From: RPQJ01 sp963707145
GTDB taxonomy: Bacteria; Pseudomonadota; Gammaproteobacteria; Steroidobacterales; Steroidobacteraceae
DNA: 64,000 nucleotides
Reading direction: 5' to 3'
NCBI GenBank assembly: GCA_963707145.1
Contig: CAVPOQ010000009.1
Coordinates: 1-64,000 of the forward strand
The position numbers were made by a program, and so were the translations under genes. Shown here piece after piece: positions 1 through 13,795 of the stretch. How positions within the stretch are numbered: the stretch's first letter is position 1; each line of letters begins with the position of its first letter. The notes beneath the pieces were generated by a model. It saw only the letters and a list, made by a program, of their open reading frames with translations. It was not told the DNA's origin and did not search any database.

Positions 1-1
1 C

Positions 2-20
2 GGACCTGACTTGAAGGTCC
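2..20. repeat. Inverted repeat GGACCT-N7-AGGTCC
   Basis: Perfect 6-base arms (2-7 and 15-20) lie at the very edge of the window, over the first codons visible for the D-aminoacylase-like gene. The same arms with a 6-base spacer occur at 10695-10712 beside a candidate promoter. Whether this is a protein-binding site cannot be told from two copies. Confidence 0.25.
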
Positions 21-1758
21 CCGCCACGCGCGTCCGCGAGGGTGCCCGATGCCGGGCGGTCTCCGGTCTGTTGTTCGCCGGGCTTGCGATGCTGGCTGGC
101 TGCGCGACGACAGAGCGGTCCGAGCCAGCGGCGCGGTTCGACCTGATCGTCCGCAACGGCCTCGTCTTCGACGGCAGCGGCGCCCCCGGCCGCCGCGCCG
201 ACGTCGGCATCGCTGGCGATCGTGTGTGACACTCGGCGACCTCTCGAGCGCCACCGCCGTGCGCGAGATCGACGCGCGCGGCATGGCGGTCGCGCCCGGG
301 TTCATCAACGTGCTCTCCTGGGCCAACGAGTCGCTGATCGTGGACGGTCGCGGCATGAGCGACCTGAAGCAGGGCGTCACGCTCGAGATCTTCGGCGAAG
401 GCGAGTCGGGCGGGCCGCTCACCGAGGCGATGAAGGAGGAGCTGCGCCGCCAGCAGCGCGACTACACCTACGACATCGACTGGACGACGCTCGGTGAATA
501 CCTCGAGTCGCTGGTGCGGCGCGGCGTGTCGCCGAACGTCGCCTCGTTCGTGGGCGCGACCACGGTCCGCATGCACGTGCTCGGCCAGGACGACCGCGAC
601 CCGACGCCGGCCGAGCTGGCGCGCATGCAGGAGCTGGTGCGCCACGCAATGCGCGAGGGCGCGCTCGGCGTGGGCAGTTCGCTCATCTACGCGCCGGCGT
701 TCTTCGCCGAGACGCCCGAGCTGACCGCTCTGGCGCAGGCGGCGGCGGAGTCCGGCGGCGGCTACATCTCCCATGTCCGCAACGAGAGCTATCGCCTCGA
801 GCAGGCGATCGACGAGCTCATCGAGATCGTGCGGGCCGCGGGCGGTCACGGCGAGATCTATCACCTGAAGGCCGCCGGCGAGGCGAACTGGGGTCGCATG
901 GCCGCCGCGGTCGCGAAGATCGAGCAGGCCCGCGCGGAGGGCCTGCCGGTCACGGCCGACATGTACACCTACACAGCCGGCGCGACGGGCCTCGACGCCG
1001 CCATGCCGCTGTGGGTGCAGGCGGGCGGCCTCGATGCCTGGGTGGCGCGGCTGCGCGACCCGGCGCTGCGCGCCCGCGTGATCGCCGACATGAAGATCCC
1101 GCCACCGGGCGAGGAGAACCTGTTCCGCATGGCGGGTTCCCCGGAGCGCGTGAAGTTCATCGGGTTCCGCAACGAGCGGCTGAAGCCGCTCACGGGCAAG
1201 ACGCTGGCCGAGGTCATGGCGCTGCGCGGCACCGATGCCGAGAACACGATCGTGGACCTCGTGATCGAGGACCACTCGCGGGTGGACACCGTGTACTTCC
1301 TGATGAGCGAGGACAACGTCAGGCTCGGCATCCGCCAGCCGTGGGTGAGCTTCGGCTCCGACGCCGCCGCGCTGGCGCCCGAGGGCGTGTTCCTGAAGGC
1401 CAGCACGCACCCGCGCGCCTACGGCAACGTCGCGCGGCTGCTCGGAAAGTACGTGCGCGAGGAAGGCGTGCTCACGCTCGGCGAGGCGATCCGGCGGCTG
1501 ACGCGGCTGCCTGCGGAGAACTGGAATCTCGAGGGGCGCGGCTGCATCGATCCCGGCTGCTATGCCGACGTCGTGGTGTTCGATCCTGCGGCGATCGCCG
1601 ACCGCGCGACTTTCGACGACCCGCAGCGGTACGCGGTGGGCGTCTCGCACGTGCTGGTGAACGGCGTGCCGGTGCTGAAAGACGGCGAGCACACTGGCGC
1701 GAAGCCCGGTCGCGTGGTGCGTGGGCCGGGCTGGACGGGGCGACCGGCCGCTCAGTGA
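11..1758 (+). pseudogene. N-acyl-D-amino-acid deacylase-like amidohydrolase lipoprotein, frame-broken near 225
   Basis: The 5' part (frame from a TTG at 11) encodes a lipoprotein-type signal ending LAMLAGC and the typical amidohydrolase opening FDLIVRNGLVFDGSG. It then hits TGA at 227-229. The homologous sequence continues one frame over from about 226 (VTLGDLSS...) to the stop at 1756-1758, so one base appears to be missing in the CGTGTGTGAC stretch. The rest is complete: SHVRNES and EIYHLKAAG supply conserved histidines and FGSDAAAL the late aspartate. The usual metal-binding HxH after APGFI is replaced by NVLSW, as in a divergent branch of the D-aminoacylase family, so substrate and metal use are uncertain. 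The frame is open to the left edge, so the real start may lie outside the window. The 3' end overlaps the stop of the convergent GGDEF/EAL gene by 7 bases. It could be a true pseudogene or an assembly indel. Confidence 0.7.
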
Positions 1759-4343
1759 CGCCGGTGCAGCCGGCGGGTCGCGTCGCCGTCGGGTTGTCGG
1801 GGCCGGCCGCGCTGCGAGGCGTCGAACAGCGCGGACATGCGGGCGCGCATGGTTGCGGCGATCACGAGCACCTCGGCGGCCTCGACCGGCCTGGCGACCA
1901 GGTAACCCTGTACGCTGACATCGCCGCATCCCGAGAGAAAGTCGAGCTGGCCGGTGCGCTCGACGCCCTCGACCGTCACCTGCAGTCCGAGGCTGCGACA
2001 CAGGGCGATGATGGAGTTGCCGATCGAGGCGGCGCGCGGGTTGGTGTCCACCTCGGCGAGCACGCTGCGGTCGAGCTTCACGCGGCTCAAGGGCAGCTGC
2101 TCCAGCGAGGTCAGCGAGGAGTAGCCCGTGCCGAAGTCGTCGAGCGCGGTGGCGATGCCGAGCTGCCGCAGCGCGCGCAGCGTGTGCACCGTGATCGCGC
2201 CGGTCTGCAGCATGTTCTCGGTGAGCTCGAGTTCGAGCGCGTCCGCCGGCAGTCCGTGGCGCGCGAGCAGCCGCTCGACGTCGCCGAGGAAGTCGCCGGA
2301 GATGAACTGCTGCGCCGAGACGTTGATCGCCACGCGAGCGTCCGCCCAGCCAGCGTCGCGCCAGCCGCGCACGTCCTGCGCGGCCTGCTCGAGAATCCAG
2401 CCGTTGAGGTCGAGCATCAGGCCCGACTGCTCCGCGATGCCGATGAACTCGCCTGCGGACACGATCGTCGAGTCGTCCTGGCGCCAGCGCAGCAGTGCCT
2501 CGGCGCCGGTCACCTCGAGTCGCGTCAGGCACACCTGCGGCTGGTAGTGCAGGACGAACTCGCCCGCGTCGATCGCCCGCCGCAGCGCCTGCTCGACGCG
2601 AAAGCGGTTGGACGCGGCCACCAGCAGCTCCGGGTCGTAGATGCACAGCCGGTTGCGACCGAGTTCCTTGGCGCGGAACAGGGCGGCGTCGGCCGCGCGC
2701 AGCAGCGACGCCGCGTCCGTGCCGTGGTCGGGCAGGATGGCGGCGCCGCAGCTGACGCCGATGGCGATCTCGCGGCGGTCCACCTGCAGCGGCCGCTGGA
2801 ACCGCGCGACCAGCGTCCCGGCCCGGGCCTCGATTTCGTCGACCGAGCCGGAGAACGGAAACACGAGCGTGAACTCGTCGCCGCCAAGGCGCGCGATGAA
2901 CCCCGACTCGCCGCCCAGCAGCCGCAGCCGCTCGCCGATCTCCGCCAGCACCCGGTCGCCGAACTCGTGGCCAAGGCTGTCGTTGACCGTCTTGAAGTTG
3001 TCGAGGTCCAGGAACAGGACCGCGAGGCGCTCACCGCGCGCGGTCGCGGTCGCGATGCGGTCGCTCAGGTAGCGGAACAGCTGGCGACGGTTCGGCAGGT
3101 TGGTGAGCGGGTCGTGCTCGGCGAGGTGCTGAAGCTGCTGCGTGCGCTCCGTCACGCGATGCTCGAGCTGCGCCTGGTAGCTGCGCACGGCGCGCTCGGC
3201 GCCGTCGAGCGCGGTGGCCATCTGGTTGAACGTGCCGGCGAGCTCGTCCACCTCGCTCGCCCCGCCGCGGCTCACGCGTGTCGTCAAGTCCCCGGCCGCG
3301 AGCCGCCGCGCGCCGGCGGTCAGCCGGCGGATCGGCCGGGTGACGAGCACCGCCGTGATGACCAGCACCAGCAGTGCGGCGAGAATCGACTTCGCGGTGG
3401 CACCGGTGATGTCCTGCTCCGCGCGCTGCAGCGACTCCGCGGCGGACGCCGCGGCACTCGCGAACCGGTCCCAGGCCGGCGTCTCGTAGTCCTCGCGGAT
3501 CCGCAAGGACAGCGATTCGCTTGCGGCGGTGAACCGGGTCCGGCCGGCCTCGATCTCGTTGCGCAGCGCACGTGCCGACCGCCGCAGCCGGACGGCGGTG
3601 GCGAAGTCCTCCTCGACGAGCGAGAGCCAGGCGAGTCCGGGCGAGCGGCGCAGTTCGGCATCGCGGGCGCGGAGCACGCTGCGCACGCGTGCCTCACCGG
3701 GGGTCTCGGCGACCGCGCGCGCCGCGCGGGAATCGACCTCGAGCGCGGCGTCGTTGCGCGCGATGTCGAGCGCCGCTGCGAGCTCCTGCAGCTCCGGGCG
3801 GGTCAGCACCGATTCGCCCACGCGGATGCCGCTGCTGCCGCCCGCGCTCAGGCGGCGCGCGAGGTTGCGGTACGCGGCGTCCAGCCGCTCGAGCGACCGG
3901 CGCCGCGACTCGCGCAGTTCGGCGAGCCCGAATCCGAGCGCCTGCTGCGCCGCGAGATCCTCAGCCAGCGACGCGGGATGGTCGTCGGCGCCGGGCCCCA
4001 TGGACGCCGGCGCTTCGTTGATGGCCCGGGCCATGCGCTCGCCGGCCACGGCCAGCTCCGCGCGGTTGCGGGCTGTGTCCGCGCCGACGAAGTCCAGCAC
4101 CGCCCGGTCGAACGCGGCGGCGCTCTCGCCGAGCTCCCGGGCGGTCCGGGTGAGGGGCGCGATCTCGACCTGCACGCGCCGCAGCTCTTCGGTGGCGAGG
4201 CGGGCGCCGCGCTTCGCGAGCATGGCGCCGATCACGAACGCCGCGATCACCACCGCGAAACCCAGCACGAGCCAGGCGCCGATCGGCAGGCCCCATCCGC
4301 GCGACCCGCGCGCGTCGCCCCGTCGGTTCGCGGGCAGGTTCAA
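1752..4343 (-). CDS. Membrane-anchored HAMP-GGDEF-EAL protein (cyclic-di-GMP turnover)
   Basis: This 863-residue protein makes and/or degrades cyclic-di-GMP at the inner membrane. A first membrane segment (about 18-43) is followed by a long helical periplasmic region and a second membrane segment (about 315-335). Then come a HAMP linker containing TRPIRRLTAGARRLAAGDL, a GGDEF domain with intact GGDEF at about 485-489, and an EAL domain. The EAL domain has EALLRW at about 615, ELTEN, LDDFGTGYSSL and the VKLDRS lysine, so both active sites look competent. The sensory part has no family I can name. Translation seems to begin at a TTG codon; no ATG or GTG nearby fits better. It starts 25 bases after the gltD stop, so it may be read through from gltBD. 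Its 3' end overlaps the convergent amidohydrolase by 7 bases. Confidence 0.9.
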   Translation of the reverse strand: MNLPANRRGDARGSRGWGLPIGAWLVLGFAVVIAAFVIGAMLAKRGARLATEELRRVQVEIAPLTRTARELGESAAAFDRAVLDFVGADTARNRAELAVAGERMARAINEAPASMGPGADDHPASLAEDLAAQQALGFGLAELRESRRRSLERLDAAYRNLARRLSAGGSSGIRVGESVLTRPELQELAAALDIARNDAALEVDSRAARAVAETPGEARVRSVLRARDAELRRSPGLAWLSLVEEDFATAVRLRRSARALRNEIEAGRTRFTAASESLSLRIREDYETPAWDRFASAAASAAESLQRAEQDITGATAKSILAALLVLVITAVLVTRPIRRLTAGARRLAAGDLTTRVSRGGASEVDELAGTFNQMATALDGAERAVRSYQAQLEHRVTERTQQLQHLAEHDPLTNLPNRRQLFRYLSDRIATATARGERLAVLFLDLDNFKTVNDSLGHEFGDRVLAEIGERLRLLGGESGFIARLGGDEFTLVFPFSGSVDEIEARAGTLVARFQRPLQVDRREIAIGVSCGAAILPDHGTDAASLLRAADAALFRAKELGRNRLCIYDPELLVAASNRFRVEQALRRAIDAGEFVLHYQPQVCLTRLEVTGAEALLRWRQDDSTIVSAGEFIGIAEQSGLMLDLNGWILEQAAQDVRGWRDAGWADARVAINVSAQQFISGDFLGDVERLLARHGLPADALELELTENMLQTGAITVHTLRALRQLGIATALDDFGTGYSSLTSLEQLPLSRVKLDRSVLAEVDTNPRAASIGNSIIALCRSLGLQVTVEGVERTGQLDFLSGCGDVSVQGYLVARPVEAAEVLVIAATMRARMSALFDASQRGRPRQPDGDATRRLHRRH

Positions 4344-4368
4344 AGTGGCATGCGCGCCGCGGCCCGCC

Positions 4369-5853
4369 TCAGGGCAGGCCGGTCCGTCCCATCAGGAAAC
4401 GGTCGCACTCCCGGGCTGCGCCGCGTCCCTCGTTGATCGCCCAGACCACCAGGCTCTGCCCGCGGCGGCAGTCACCCGCCGCGAACACGCCCTTCACGCT
4501 GGTGGCGAACCGGCCGTGCTCGGCGCTCACGTTGCTGCGTGCGTCGCACTCGATGCCGAGTTCCGCGAGCAGCGGCCGCTCGGGACCGAGGAAGCCCATC
4601 GCGAGCAGCGCGAGCTGCGCCGGCCGCACCTGCTCGGTACCCGGCACCTCGATCGGCACGAACTGCCCGCGGTCGCTGCGCTCCCACTTCACCTCGACGG
4701 TAATGAGGTCCTTCAGCCGGCCCCCGGCGTCGCCGACGAACTCCTTGACCGTCGTGAGGTACACGCGCGGGTCGGCGCCAAATTTCGCGGCGGCCTCTTC
4801 CTGGCCGTAGTCGAGCTTGTAGACCCGGGGCCACTCGGGCCACGGGTTGTCGGCGGCGCGCTCGAGCGGTGGGCGCGCCATGATCTCGATCTGCACGAGG
4901 CTTCGGCAGCCCTGGCGCAGCGCGGTGCCGACGCAGTCGGTGCCCGTGTCGCCGCCGCCGATCACCACCACGTCCCGGCCGCGCGCGTGGATCGGGCTCG
5001 CGTCGGGTCCGCCGTCGAGCAGCGCCCTGGTGCTGGCGGTGAGGTACTCCATCGCGAAGTGCACGCCCGCGAGGTTGCGGCCCGCGACGGGGAGGTCGCG
5101 CGGCTGGGTGGCGCCCGTGCAGATCACGGTGGCGTCGAAGTCGCGCAGCAGCAGGTTGGCCTCGACGTTGTCGCCGACGTTCGCGTTGCAGATGAACTTG
5201 ATGCCCGACTGCTCCATCAGGTCGATCCGGCGCAGCACCACCTCGCGCTTGTCGAGCTTCATGTTCGGGATGCCGTACATGAGCAGGCCGCCCGGGCGGT
5301 CGTCGCGCTCGAGGACGGTCACGAGGTGGCCGGCGCGATTGAGCTGCTCCGCCGCCGCGAGGCCGGCGGGTCCCGAACCGATCACGGCGACGCGCCTGCC
5401 GGTGCGCGCCTTCGGCTGTTCGGGCAGTACCCAGCCTTCCTCCCAGCCGCGGTCGATGATCTCGTTCTCGATGTTCTTGATCGTGACCGGCGGGTCGTTG
5501 ATGCCGAGCACGCAGGAGCCCTCGCAGGGCGCGGGGCACACCCGTCCGGTGAACTCCGGGAAGTTGTTGGTCATGTGCAGTCGGTCGAGCGCCTCGTGCC
5601 ACAGCCCGCGGTAGACGAGGTCGTTCCACTCGGGGATGACGTTGTTGATCGGGCAGCCCGAGGCCATGCCGCTGATCAGCCTGCCCGTGTGGCAGAACGG
5701 CACGCCGCAGTCCATGCAGCGCGCGCCCTGCTGGCGCAGGCGCTTCTCCTCGAGGTGCGGGTGGAACTCCTTCCAGTCGCCGATGCGCTGCGAAGGCGCG
5801 CGATCGACCGGCAGCTCGCGCAGGTACTCGATGAATCCCGTTGGCTTTCCCAT
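4369..5853 (-). CDS. gltD: Glutamate synthase (NADPH) small subunit
   Basis: This 494-residue flavoprotein passes electrons from NADPH through FAD and two N-terminal [4Fe-4S] clusters to the large subunit for glutamate formation from glutamine and 2-oxoglutarate. The cluster cysteines are visible at C46, C49, C54 and C67, and at C106, C110 and C114. The FAD-binding GSGPAG lies at about 159-164 and the NADPH-binding GGGDTG at about 299-304. Length is close to the usual size of about 480. It lies 29 bases downstream of gltB in the same direction, the standard gltBD arrangement, with the GGDEF/EAL gene 25 bases further on. Confidence 0.95.
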   Translation of the reverse strand: MGKPTGFIEYLRELPVDRAPSQRIGDWKEFHPHLEEKRLRQQGARCMDCGVPFCHTGRLISGMASGCPINNVIPEWNDLVYRGLWHEALDRLHMTNNFPEFTGRVCPAPCEGSCVLGINDPPVTIKNIENEIIDRGWEEGWVLPEQPKARTGRRVAVIGSGPAGLAAAEQLNRAGHLVTVLERDDRPGGLLMYGIPNMKLDKREVVLRRIDLMEQSGIKFICNANVGDNVEANLLLRDFDATVICTGATQPRDLPVAGRNLAGVHFAMEYLTASTRALLDGGPDASPIHARGRDVVVIGGGDTGTDCVGTALRQGCRSLVQIEIMARPPLERAADNPWPEWPRVYKLDYGQEEAAAKFGADPRVYLTTVKEFVGDAGGRLKDLITVEVKWERSDRGQFVPIEVPGTEQVRPAQLALLAMGFLGPERPLLAELGIECDARSNVSAEHGRFATSVKGVFAAGDCRRGQSLVVWAINEGRGAARECDRFLMGRTGLP

Positions 5854-5882
5854 CGTCGTCTTCTCGGGGCCCGCGGGCCCGC

Positions 5883-10496
<4,614 letters not shown>

Positions 10497-10607
10497 CGGT
10501 TCGGGCCTGCCTGCCGTGCGAAAGGCGTCGCTCAAGGACACGGTGAACCCGCGGCTGTCTGGGCCGGAGTCTCCCCGTGTGCGTGCCAGAGTGGTGGAAG
10601 CCCCTCT

Positions 10608-10636
10608 CATATGACACGAGGGGCAGCCGTCGTCAA
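10608..10636 (-). promoter_or_regulatory. Candidate sigma-70 promoter for gltBD
   Basis: Read on the minus strand, TTGACG (10636-10631) is followed after 17 bases by CATATG (10613-10608). The -35 matches 5 of 6 consensus bases and the -10 matches 3 of 6. Transcription would begin about 100 bases before the gltB ATG. Assigned by eye only. Confidence 0.35.
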
Positions 10637-10694
10637 TGCAGTGCAGCAAACGCCGCCCGCGCGCGGTGCCGAAGGGCTTCCCGCGGTCCTGCGC

Positions 10695-10727
10695 GGACCT
10701 GTAGTAAGGTCCTGAAAGCCCTATACT
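10695..10727 (+). promoter_or_regulatory. Candidate promoter with overlapping palindrome upstream of a GlsB-family gene
   Basis: A -10-like TATACT sits at 10722-10727, about 45 bases before the ATG at 10773. The position where a -35 would fall (about 10699-10704) is poor but lies inside the inverted repeat GGACCT-N6-AGGTCC (10695-10712). A repressor or activator site is possible. The inference rests on position only. Confidence 0.25.
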
Positions 10728-10772
10728 TTCGCGGCCGGCACCTGGCCGGCGGCACAGCATGAAGGGGACGCG

Positions 10773-11081
10773 ATGGACTCTGGTACGGCCGGTACGATGG
10801 TCGGGGTTGGTCTGGGGCTGTTCGTTCTTTACGTGGTCCTCAGCGGGTTGGTCATCGGTGCGCTGGCACGCTGGGCTCTGCCCGGCCCCGACCCGATGGG
10901 CTGGCTCCCGACGATCGGGTATGGCTTGGCCGGATCGTTCCTCGGAGGGCTCTTCGGGCGGATGATCCACCTGCCCGGCTGGACCGGACTGCTTGCCTCG
11001 GTGGCCGGCGCAGCCCTCCTGATCTGGTTCTTCCGCCGCCGGAAGGCGTCGCATTCGACAGTCTCGAAAGACATTAAGTAA
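10773..11081 (+). CDS. GlsB/YeaQ/YmgE-family small membrane protein
   Basis: This 102-residue integral membrane protein has three hydrophobic helices with glycine zippers. It shows the family signature GLVIGALARWALPGPDPMG, then TIGYGLAGSFLGG, and a basic end FFRRRK. Members of this family (PF04226) are commonly stress-induced, but their molecular role is unknown. An AAGGGG ribosome-binding site precedes the ATG at 10773 by about six bases. A paralog lies at 38606-38893. Transcription is probably independent, because the flanking gltB runs away on the other strand. Confidence 0.88.
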   Translation: MDSGTAGTMVGVGLGLFVLYVVLSGLVIGALARWALPGPDPMGWLPTIGYGLAGSFLGGLFGRMIHLPGWTGLLASVAGAALLIWFFRRRKASHSTVSKDIK

Positions 11082-11294
11082 TTGAAAAATATCAATTTGT
11101 GAACCTTGGGGGGTGACGGGACGCGCATCACGGGGTAAGGTGCGCGCAACTTCATCGTGGCCGGACCGGTCACAAGACGCGACTCCCTCAGCCACCTCGG
11201 GGCTCGTGAAACCCGTCACCGGATCGCGTATCCGGTTTGACCCGGTGGCGAACGCGGTACACCCTTCCTCACCCGATCGAGGCACAGCTTCAGC

Positions 11295-11705
11295 ATGACC
11301 CGTCGCAATACCATTGCCTCCAGAACCAACTCAGCCCGCGTGCGACCCACGGGTTGGCTGGCATTGGCGGTACTGGCGATCACGCTGCCATTCGGAGCCG
11401 CACGTGCCTCCGTGCAGGAGGGCCTCGTGTCCTGGTACGGCGCCCAGTTCCACGACCGTCCCACGGCGAGCGGCGAGCTGTTCGACGTCAATGCGATGAC
11501 CATGGCCCATCCGTCCCTGCCGTTCGGCACCAGGGTCAGGGTGACCAACCTCCGCAACGGCCGCAGCGTGGTGGTTCGGGTCAACGACCGCGGCCCCTTC
11601 GTGGGCAGCCGTATCGCGGACCTGTCCGAAGCCGCCGCATCGTCCCTCGGCATGAGGAGCCGCGGCGTCGCCCGCGCCCGCATCGAGATTCTGGGCGAGG
11701 GCTGA
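11295..11705 (+). CDS. Short RlpA-like double-psi beta-barrel protein
   Basis: This 136-residue exported protein has a hydrophobic signal segment to about residue 33. A single RlpA/DPBB domain follows, with GLVSWYGAQFHDRPTASGE, LPFGTRVRVTNL, VVVRVNDRGPF and RIADLSEAAA. RlpA proteins are septal or lateral-wall lytic transglycosylases acting on denuded glycan. This one lacks the C-terminal SPOR domain and the lipobox of classical RlpA, so it would be soluble in the periplasm or held by an uncleaved signal. It is followed 18 bases later by a hydrolase gene on the same strand. Enzyme activity is inferred from the family. Confidence 0.88.
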   Translation: MTRRNTIASRTNSARVRPTGWLALAVLAITLPFGAARASVQEGLVSWYGAQFHDRPTASGELFDVNAMTMAHPSLPFGTRVRVTNLRNGRSVVVRVNDRGPFVGSRIADLSEAAASSLGMRSRGVARARIEILGEG

Positions 11706-11723
11706 CACCGGCCCCGGTGGCGC

Positions 11724-12695
11724 ATGACGAAGTCGGGTCCGACGCCAGGCGAATCGCCAGGCCAGCGGATCGTCGCAGCGGTGCTGCGCTCGGTGCTGCG
11801 CCTGACGCTTGGCCGCACCTTCCGCGCCGGCCTGCCGGTCGAGACGCAGCGTCGCCGGCTGCGTCAGGTGACGCGCCTGACGCTGCCGCCGCGCGGCAGC
11901 ACTTTCGAGGCGGCGACCTGTGGCGGCGTGTCCGGCGAGTGGATCCGGGCGCGAGGCAGCCGCGCGGAGCCGCTCACCATCCTCTACCTGCACGGCGGCG
12001 GCTACTGCACGGGCTCCCCGGCGACGCATCGCGCGATCACGGGACACCTCGCCGTGCGCTGCAGTGCGCGGGTGTTTGCGGCCGATTATCGCCTTGCGCC
12101 CGAGCACCCGTTCCCGGCTGCAGTGGACGACGCGGTCGCCGCCTACCGCGGTCTGCTGGCCGCCGGCACGGATCCGAACGACATCGTCGTGGCCGGCGAT
12201 TCGGCGGGCGGCGGACTGTCGGTTGCCACGACCCTGCGCCTGCGCGAACTCGCATCGCCGCTGCCGCGCGCGCTGGTGCTGTTCTCGCCGTGGGTCGACC
12301 TGACCCTGGAGCAGGCGGGCCCGCCGCCACCGGGCGAGATCATGCTCAACCTGCCCTGGGTGCGCGAATGCGCCAGGGCCTACGTCGCGTCGCACGACTG
12401 CCGCGATCCGCTGCTGTCGCCGCTCGAGGCGGACCTCGGCGGCCTGCCGCCGACGCTGATCCAGGTGGGGACCGACGAGTTGCTGCTGGCCGACTCGCGC
12501 CGGCTGCACGAGCGACTCAGGACCGCTGGCGTGACGGTGCGCTGCGAGGAATACCAGGCGCGCTGGCACGTCTTCCAGGCGAACGCCGGACTGCTCGTCG
12601 ATGCGGATCGCGCGCTCGAGTCGGTGGCGCGGTTCGTCCGTGCGGCGGCGGGTCAGGCCACCGGCAGCAGGTCCACGCCTGCCAGCGTGGGATAG
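11724..12695 (+). CDS. Alpha/beta hydrolase of the hormone-sensitive-lipase family (carboxylesterase)
   Basis: This 323-residue hydrolase probably cleaves short or medium acyl esters in the cytoplasm. The oxyanion-hole motif HGGG is at 90-93, the nucleophile elbow GDSAGG has S160, and the likely acid and base are D251 (VGTDELL) and H282. The order and spacing are typical of the HSL/GDXG family. The last 43 bases run into the convergent hydrolase at 12653-13702, which is a distant paralog. No signal peptide is seen. The natural substrate cannot be told from sequence. Confidence 0.9.
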   Translation: MTKSGPTPGESPGQRIVAAVLRSVLRLTLGRTFRAGLPVETQRRRLRQVTRLTLPPRGSTFEAATCGGVSGEWIRARGSRAEPLTILYLHGGGYCTGSPATHRAITGHLAVRCSARVFAADYRLAPEHPFPAAVDDAVAAYRGLLAAGTDPNDIVVAGDSAGGGLSVATTLRLRELASPLPRALVLFSPWVDLTLEQAGPPPPGEIMLNLPWVRECARAYVASHDCRDPLLSPLEADLGGLPPTLIQVGTDELLLADSRRLHERLRTAGVTVRCEEYQARWHVFQANAGLLVDADRALESVARFVRAAAGQATGSRSTPASVG

Positions 12696-13702
12696 GTCAC
12701 GAGGTCGTCAAAGCCCCGGGCACCCGGGGCGAGCGTGCCCGGCAGCGGTGCACCCGAGTGGCGGTGCACCGAGCGCTCGAGGATGAAGTCGGCGACGGCC
12801 TGCACGCCCTCGCGCGACTCCGGCATCCACGAGAAGACGTGGAACACGTGCGGCAACCCGCCCCACACCTCGATCTGCGCGTGCACGCCCGCCTGCGTCG
12901 CCCGGTCCTGGGCGCGCACGGAATCGTCGAGCAGCATCTCGGTCGAGCCCGCGTGGAACAGCAGCGGCGGCAGCCCGTTCCAGTTGCCGAACAGCGGTGA
13001 CAGCAGCGGATTGCGCCGATCCTCGCCCGGGCAGTAGACGTCGGGCAGCAGCTCGATCGCGGCCGGCGAGAACATCGGGTCGGCCTGCGCGTTGTAGCGG
13101 GCTGAGGCACCGGACACCGTGAGATCGGTCGAGGGCGACAGCAGCACCGCGCAGTCAGGCAGTGGCAGCAGGGCGTCGCGGGCCCGCATCAGCGTGACGA
13201 GCGACAGGTTGCCGCCTGCGGAGTCGCCGGCGAGCGCGAAGGGGCGCTCGTCGTAGCCATGCTCCGCCAGCCACGCATAGACCGCAAAGCAGTCGTCGAT
13301 GGCGGCCGGGAACGGGTGCTCGGGTGCGAGGCGGTAGTCCACCAGCAGCACACGCAGCCCGGTGCGCTTCGAGAGTTCGGCGACGAGTCGGCGGTAGACC
13401 CCTGGCAGGTTCAGGCACCACGCCCCGCCGTGCAGGTACAGCAGGGTGCCCCTGCGCTCGAGTTCGGGGGCACCGAACCACGTGGCCGGCACGCCAGCGA
13501 TGGTCACGGGCTCCATCGGCACGACCGGCGCGCGTCGGCCGAGCCGAGCGTCCATCTTGGCCGTGTGCTCGCGGACCTTCGCGATGTCGAGGTCCGGGCG
13601 CCAGAGACGCTTGGTCGTCAGGCGGAGGAACCGGTTGATGGCGCGGGCGCGGAGGCTGGGCATCGGGGGCGTCCCAGAGGGGAATTTGCTGCGGTGCACC
13701 AT
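12653..13702 (-). CDS. Alpha/beta hydrolase of the hormone-sensitive-lipase family
   Basis: A 349-residue protein (336 if the ATG at 13663, MPSLRARA, is used). It has HGGA at about 91-94, VDYRLAPEHPFPAA and the nucleophile motif GDSAGG with S161. A late GLPHVFHVF supplies the histidine. In the region where many relatives have GTDE it has GSTE, so the catalytic acid may be shifted or replaced. The ATG at 13702 has a modest AGGG ahead of it and was kept, but the inner start is equally plausible. It is convergent with, and overlaps by 43 bases, another HSL-type hydrolase on the plus strand. Substrate unknown. Confidence 0.87.
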   Translation of the reverse strand: MVHRSKFPSGTPPMPSLRARAINRFLRLTTKRLWRPDLDIAKVREHTAKMDARLGRRAPVVPMEPVTIAGVPATWFGAPELERRGTLLYLHGGAWCLNLPGVYRRLVAELSKRTGLRVLLVDYRLAPEHPFPAAIDDCFAVYAWLAEHGYDERPFALAGDSAGGNLSLVTLMRARDALLPLPDCAVLLSPSTDLTVSGASARYNAQADPMFSPAAIELLPDVYCPGEDRRNPLLSPLFGNWNGLPPLLFHAGSTEMLLDDSVRAQDRATQAGVHAQIEVWGGLPHVFHVFSWMPESREGVQAVADFILERSVHRHSGAPLPGTLAPGARGFDDLVTYPTLAGVDLLPVA

Positions 13703-13795
13703 TGTGAACCCTGGGCCGCAGGATCGCCAGTCGCGGCTGGTCGCGGGACCGATCGGGGCTGCGAGGCCACGCCGGCGGCGCTACGCTCTTCCGGG

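Noticed and set aside
1011..4436. A 1141-codon plus-strand frame across the GGDEF/EAL gene.
   Set aside because: Antisense of an intact multidomain gene and of the amidohydrolase end; no recognisable domain.
11082..11294. AT-rich gap considered for a small RNA or tRNA.
   Set aside because: No cloverleaf or clear terminator was found; only weak inverted repeats are visible.
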